Source of the DNA: Planctomycetota bacterium
GTDB lineage: Bacteria > Planctomycetota > UBA8742 > UBA2392
DNA: 61,913 bases
Reading direction: 5' to 3'
NCBI GenBank assembly: GCA_019636195.1
Contig: JAHBYA010000006.1
Coordinates: 125,017 to 186,929, forward strand
The notes under the pieces were generated by a model. It ran no database searches. It had not been told where the DNA came from and was given only the letters and a program-made list of their open reading frames with translations. This document shows, piece by piece, positions 58,329 to 61,913 of this stretch (its first letter is position 1; every line of letters begins with the position of its first letter). The position numbers and the translations under genes are program-made.

Positions 58329-60212
58329 TTACTGGCCCGATGCCCTGCGGTGCCGCCGGCTGCGGACGCCCATGACCGCAACCAGCATCAACAGAACCAT
58401 CGCAAACCCGCCGTGGCCGGCCACGCAACCGCCGCCGCCGCCGCCCGGCCCCCCGGTGCCGGCCGCGGTACCCTGCACGTTGATCACAAACGGCGTTGCG
58501 GTCGTGCCGTCGTTGTGCGTGAAGGTCACGGTGCGGTTGTGGGTGCCCGCTGCTGTCGGCGCGTACGTGATCGTGAACGTCGCGCTGGCGCCCTGCGCAA
58601 TCGTGCCGGGCAGGGTGCCCGCGGTGTACTCGGCGCCGCTGCTCTGGGGCGCGCCGGGAGTAAGATTGGCGTTGCCGGAGTTCTGGACAAAAATCGTGCG
58701 CTGCGCGTTGCCGCCGATCGTGACCGCGCCGAAGTCAATGCCGCCGCCGTTCGTGATCAGCGGGCCCGCCGCCCCGCCAAGCCGCACCACCAGCACCGGC
58801 GCCGGCACGGGCGGGTTGGCGCCGGTGCCAGCCACATGCAGGATGAAGTCGGCGCCGGCGTTGTTGGCCAGCGCAAGCTGCGCCTGCTTGGGCCCGGCGC
58901 TGGTCGGCGCAAACGTGATTGTGAAGCTGGTGCTGTTGCCCGCGCTGACCGTGCCGCTCATGCTGCTGGTGTCAATCACGAACTCGGTGCTGGCGCCGCC
59001 CACGCTGGGCGTGTTCACGGTAAGGTCGCTGCCGCCGGTGTTGCTGAGCGTGATCGTGAGCGCCCCCGAGCTGCTGCCGACATCCACGCTGCCGAAGTCA
59101 CGGTTTGTGCCCGCCGCCGCCTGGCCGCTGCTTACGGCCGTGCCGCCGGCTGCAACTTCCAGCACCGGCGCGGGCGCCGCCGCCTGCACCACCGTGAAGT
59201 TGAACACTGTGTTGTCCGTGCCGTCGTTGGCCGTGAGCGTAAAGTTGTGCGTTACGCCCCCCGCCGTATTGAACGTGCCCGAGCCCGGCTGCAACTGGTA
59301 CGGCACCGGGGCCGATGCCTTCGTCCACTCCTGCGTGTCCAGGCCGGTCGCGCCGATGTTGCTGATGCTCGCGGAAAGGCTGCAGTCGTCGTTGTCGCTG
59401 TCATTGACCGCGACCACAAACGCCAAAGACGCAACGCTGGTGCCGTAGGCCACATTGATGGTGCTGTTGTTCACCAGCAGCGTTGAGCCCGTGCCCGGGT
59501 CATACGCCACGGTCACCACCGGCGGGATGTTCATCGGCTGGGGCGTCAAGGGCGTGAAACGGATGTAGCGCCCGGCGGGATAGGTGTTGACCGCGCCGTT
59601 GCTACTGACGTAGCTGCCGTCGCTGCCGGCCACCACCTGCTGCGGGCTGGAAGTGTTGGGGTTTGAAATCGCGCAGGCATAGTTGCTGCTGTTGGTGTAG
59701 CCGCTGCCGCCCTGCGGCGCGCCATACCGGAACTCGATGGTGCCGTTGGCGGTGTCCAGCACCGCCTGCATCCGCACGCCGACCATGTTGTTGCCGTTGC
59801 TCGGGATGTTCTTCCACTCAACCACCAGTACGCCGGCGCTGAAGCGGTAGCCCACCTCGCCCCACGTGGACGCCCACCCCAGCCAGGCCTGCGGGTTGTA
59901 GTCGCCCCACAGCGGGCTGACAAAGTTGCCCACGCCGCTGGCGTGGTTGACTGCCTTGGTCGGGGTGCCGGTAGCGCTGCCCATCACGATGTAGCCCGAG
60001 GCGTACACCTGAAAGCTGCTGTAGTTGGTGCCGAAGTAGTTGAAGCTGAAGCCGGTGGGCGAAATCACGCCCGACGTGCCGCCGTACCCCAGGCTGAGCG
60101 CCGTCATCGTGGAAAGGTCCGCGTAGGTGTGCGACCCGGCACTTACGGTGTAGGACTGGGCTGACAGGCTTGCGCCCGCGGTCAGGACAATCAGCAGCAG
60201 CATTGAACGCAT
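58329..60212 (-). CDS. Secreted protein with choice-of-anchor D repeats and C-terminal anchor
   Basis: 627 residues; AGGAG precedes the ATG. The signal peptide is MRSMLLLIVLTAGASLSAQ. Residues about 20-225 are a nidogen-like beta domain (GVISPTGFSFNYFGTNYSSF, LVVEWKNIPSNGNNM). A linker with VAVNDSDNDDCSLS follows, then two ASPM/choice-of-anchor D-like Ig modules (DFGSVDVGSSSGALTITLSN, IDFGAVTIGGNAQRTIFVQN). The tail is poly-Gly, GGGGCVAGHG, a hydrophobic segment and RSRRHRRASGQ. It is divergent from an XRE-TPR regulator paralogous to 36448-37908. Exported and probably surface-attached. Confidence 0.82.
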   Translation of the reverse strand: MRSMLLLIVLTAGASLSAQSYTVSAGSHTYADLSTMTALSLGYGGTSGVISPTGFSFNYFGTNYSSFQVYASGYIVMGSATGTPTKAVNHASGVGNFVSPLWGDYNPQAWLGWASTWGEVGYRFSAGVLVVEWKNIPSNGNNMVGVRMQAVLDTANGTIEFRYGAPQGGSGYTNSSNYACAISNPNTSSPQQVVAGSDGSYVSSNGAVNTYPAGRYIRFTPLTPQPMNIPPVVTVAYDPGTGSTLLVNNSTINVAYGTSVASLAFVVAVNDSDNDDCSLSASISNIGATGLDTQEWTKASAPVPYQLQPGSGTFNTAGGVTHNFTLTANDGTDNTVFNFTVVQAAAPAPVLEVAAGGTAVSSGQAAAGTNRDFGSVDVGSSSGALTITLSNTGGSDLTVNTPSVGGASTEFVIDTSSMSGTVSAGNSTSFTITFAPTSAGPKQAQLALANNAGADFILHVAGTGANPPVPAPVLVVRLGGAAGPLITNGGGIDFGAVTIGGNAQRTIFVQNSGNANLTPGAPQSSGAEYTAGTLPGTIAQGASATFTITYAPTAAGTHNRTVTFTHNDGTTATPFVINVQGTAAGTGGPGGGGGGCVAGHGGFAMVLLMLVAVMGVRSRRHRRASGQ

Positions 60213-60272
60213 CGTGGTCTCCTGTGGAATCTACGCGCTTCCAGTTTGACCCGATTATTGCCAACGTGAAAG

Positions 60273-60301
60273 TTGATTCGCATTTGACGGGCAGGTAACA
60301 T
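60273..60301 (+). promoter_or_regulatory. Candidate promoter for the second XRE-TPR regulator
   Basis: TTGATT (60273-60278) and TAACAT (60296-60301) are 17 bp apart. The predicted start near 60308 gives a very short leader before GTG 60318. The 105-bp intergenic region is shared with the divergent secreted-protein gene. Two direct TTTGAC motifs occur in it (about 60245 and 60283). Confidence 0.45.
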
Positions 60302-60317
60302 TTCGACTTCGAGAACA

Positions 60318-61844
60318 GTGACAGACGACATGCGCGATCAAGAAGGCCCCGATGACGACGCCGGTGTACGCGAGCGTCTGCACCGCCTGTTGACCGAGCA
60401 CTCCCAAAGCGACATCGCACGTAAAACCGGCACAGGTGTTGCCGCCGTCAATCGTTACGTACACGGCGCGCGCATACCAGCCGCGTTTTGTTCCTCTTTA
60501 GTACGCGGACTTGGCGTGAACCCGGCGTGGCTGCTGATGGGCGAGGGCAGCCCCTACCTTGCCGACGTGCCGGAACAGACCGCCCGCCTTGGCGAAAACA
60601 TGCTGGAACTGGTCGAGGCAATGAGCGCCGTCAGCAAAATGCTGCTCGGCAGCCTGACCGGCAAACACCACCTGAAAGTCCTGCGCGAACTGAATGAAGC
60701 CCTGCTGTCCCACGAGCGCCTGCGCGAAAGCATGAACAGCCGCTCGCGCCCGGTGTTCGAGCGCATTCTGCAGGACCTGCAGGGGGCGCTGGAAAAGCTT
60801 GACCTTGAGCGCGCCTCGGAGCTGCACAAGGCCGCCACCCAGGTCAGCCGGCTGTGCGACGACGAAGGCCTGGCCCGCGACTTTCTGCGCGTGAGCGCCT
60901 TCTACGAGTTCCAGCGCAAGCGCGCCGACCGCTTTCTTGACTACCAGCGCAAACTGTTCCTGCGCAGCCTGCCCGACGGCAAGTTGTTTGACGAACGCGC
61001 CTGCGACGAAGGCCGCCGCATCGTGGTTGCGCTGACCCAAATGCACCATGTGCGCGAAGCCATGCGCATCTGCCGCGCGATCCGCGCCCTGGCGGGCCAC
61101 CGCGGCCGCAAGTGGGAGGCCTTTCACCGCCTCGAAAACACCTTCGGCGTGCTGATGGCAGAAAGCGGCAACCTGCGCAAAGGCCTTGAACTGATCGAGC
61201 GCAGCCTGCCGCGCCTTTCCGGCATGTACCGCAAAGTCAGCGAAGCCGCGCTGGTGCGCATGCTGATCTGGGGTGGCGCCCTGACCATCTTTGACGCGCT
61301 CAACGTCGGCGAGCCCACCGACGCAAAGGCCCAACACTTCGTGCGCTACGCCGCGTGGCTGCTCGACCCCAAGGCGATCAAGGCCGCGCTGCAATACTCC
61401 CGCCAGCAGGGTTTGAGCCCTGTGTGGAAGGGCGAGAACTTTGTGGGCATCGCGGGCATCCTGCTTGAGCAGCTTGAGTCACCGTCGGCGCCAAACGTGC
61501 AGGCGATTGAAGATCAGGATGCCGACAACAACGGTGACGCCGAGGTTTCGCCGTGGCTCAGGTTCGTCAACACCGCCGAGGCATACCGCGTGGCGGGCGA
61601 CCGCAAGCGGGCGCGCGAGCGCATTATCGCGGCGAACGAGCTGCGCGTGAACATGGACCCCGAAGTCCTGCCGCCGCCGATGGACGAAGCCACCGCTCAC
61701 CGCGCCACGCTCGACCTGCTGCAAGATGACAAGACGCAGCGGCCGGCTGTGCAGCGTGCGCGAACGTACTTCAAGCGCCGCGTTGCCCGGGGCTTCTTGT
61801 GCTTCGAGCCCGTGCTGGCCGGCCACTACGGCATCAAGAACTGA
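60318..61844 (+). CDS. XRE-type HTH regulator with C-terminal TPR-like region (paralog 2)
   Basis: 508 residues from GTG 60318 (ATG 60330 is an alternative). The HTH is SDIARKTGTGVAAVNRYVHG, followed by GLGVNPAWLLMGEGSPYL. ELVEAMSAVSKMLLGSLTGK comes next, then a long helical repeat region (VREAMRICRAIRALAGHRGR, NLRKGLELIERSLPRLSGMY). An acidic DQDADNNGDAE loop and FLCFEPVLAG lie near the end. It shares order, spacing and many residues with the regulator at 36448-37908, including the divergent secreted neighbour. It probably controls that neighbour and itself; effector unknown. Confidence 0.8.
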   Translation: MTDDMRDQEGPDDDAGVRERLHRLLTEHSQSDIARKTGTGVAAVNRYVHGARIPAAFCSSLVRGLGVNPAWLLMGEGSPYLADVPEQTARLGENMLELVEAMSAVSKMLLGSLTGKHHLKVLRELNEALLSHERLRESMNSRSRPVFERILQDLQGALEKLDLERASELHKAATQVSRLCDDEGLARDFLRVSAFYEFQRKRADRFLDYQRKLFLRSLPDGKLFDERACDEGRRIVVALTQMHHVREAMRICRAIRALAGHRGRKWEAFHRLENTFGVLMAESGNLRKGLELIERSLPRLSGMYRKVSEAALVRMLIWGGALTIFDALNVGEPTDAKAQHFVRYAAWLLDPKAIKAALQYSRQQGLSPVWKGENFVGIAGILLEQLESPSAPNVQAIEDQDADNNGDAEVSPWLRFVNTAEAYRVAGDRKRARERIIAANELRVNMDPEVLPPPMDEATAHRATLDLLQDDKTQRPAVQRARTYFKRRVARGFLCFEPVLAGHYGIKN

Positions 61845-61913
61845 AGCCGCGAAGGATTGTCAGCCACACAGAGTTGCGGGCAGTTCACTGCCAGCCTCTC
61901 GCCAAGTCCGCCG

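Noticed and set aside
58350..59486. Two long plus-strand frames of about 360-380 codons
   Set aside because: Antisense to the choice-of-anchor D protein; composition typical of GC-rich shadow frames.

Overview
GC-rich bacterial DNA, probably from an uncultured Planctomycetota-like genome. The evidence is indirect: glycine-rich secreted beta-helix and propeller proteins with Cys-TM-Arg C-terminal tails, TPR-sulfotransferase and WD40 proteins, a stand-alone type II-C CRISPR system and an oversized FtsX-type permease. Phylum is an inference; no rRNA is present. The first gene runs in from the left edge.

Layout. 1-5 kb: two secreted, glycine-rich right-handed beta-helix proteins, the second with a 1-nt frameshift in its signal peptide. 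5-9.4 kb: TPR-sulfotransferase, a membrane zinc-ribbon protein, a WD40 protein, a four-hairpin palindromic element and a small unknown gene. 9.4-15.2 kb: a complete type II-C CRISPR-Cas locus (12 repeats, cas2, cas1, cas9, tracrRNA), with a 31-bp direct repeat at each end. 15.2-23.1 kb: acyl-CoA dehydrogenase, a secreted propeller protein, tRNA-Leu, and a 2.8 kb segment lying between two copies of a ~175-bp duplication of the 3' end of a secreted hydrolase gene. The duplication leaves a chimeric nuclease ORF at one junction and a cut zinc-ribbon ORF at the other.

23.1-34.3 kb: a one-strand phage-derived cassette (portal, small scaffold-like protein, SU10-type major capsid protein, baseplate/tail proteins, a hub-fibre fusion, a holin-like protein and an EF-hand lipoprotein). 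It has no recognisable terminase, tail tube, tape measure or integrase. 34.4-46 kb: argS, an XRE-TPR regulator divergent from a secreted C-terminally anchored protein, lysS, a giant FtsX-like permease and a P460-like heme lipoprotein. 46-54.8 kb (minus): frameshifted methyltransferase, small molybdopterin-fold protein, SpoIIE phosphatase-STAND ATPase-TPR-zinc ribbon fusion, guanine deaminase-like enzyme, nucleotide kinase-like protein, xseA and an EF-hand membrane protein. 54.9-61.9 kb: a secreted helical protein, a ketosynthase/ketosynthase-like/thioesterase operon, and a second XRE-TPR regulator divergent from a secreted C-terminally anchored protein.

The most interesting patterns are (i) two paralogous XRE-TPR regulators, each divergent from a secreted protein with the same G-G-C / TM / Arg-rich tail, a tail carried by five proteins in the window; (ii) the phage-derived capsid-fibre cassette without packaging genes; (iii) a type II-C array whose every repeat contains a promoter-like arrangement, with nearby palindromes and terminal direct repeats; and (iv) the phosphatase-STAND fusion. 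All calls are from reading the sequence; no searches were run.
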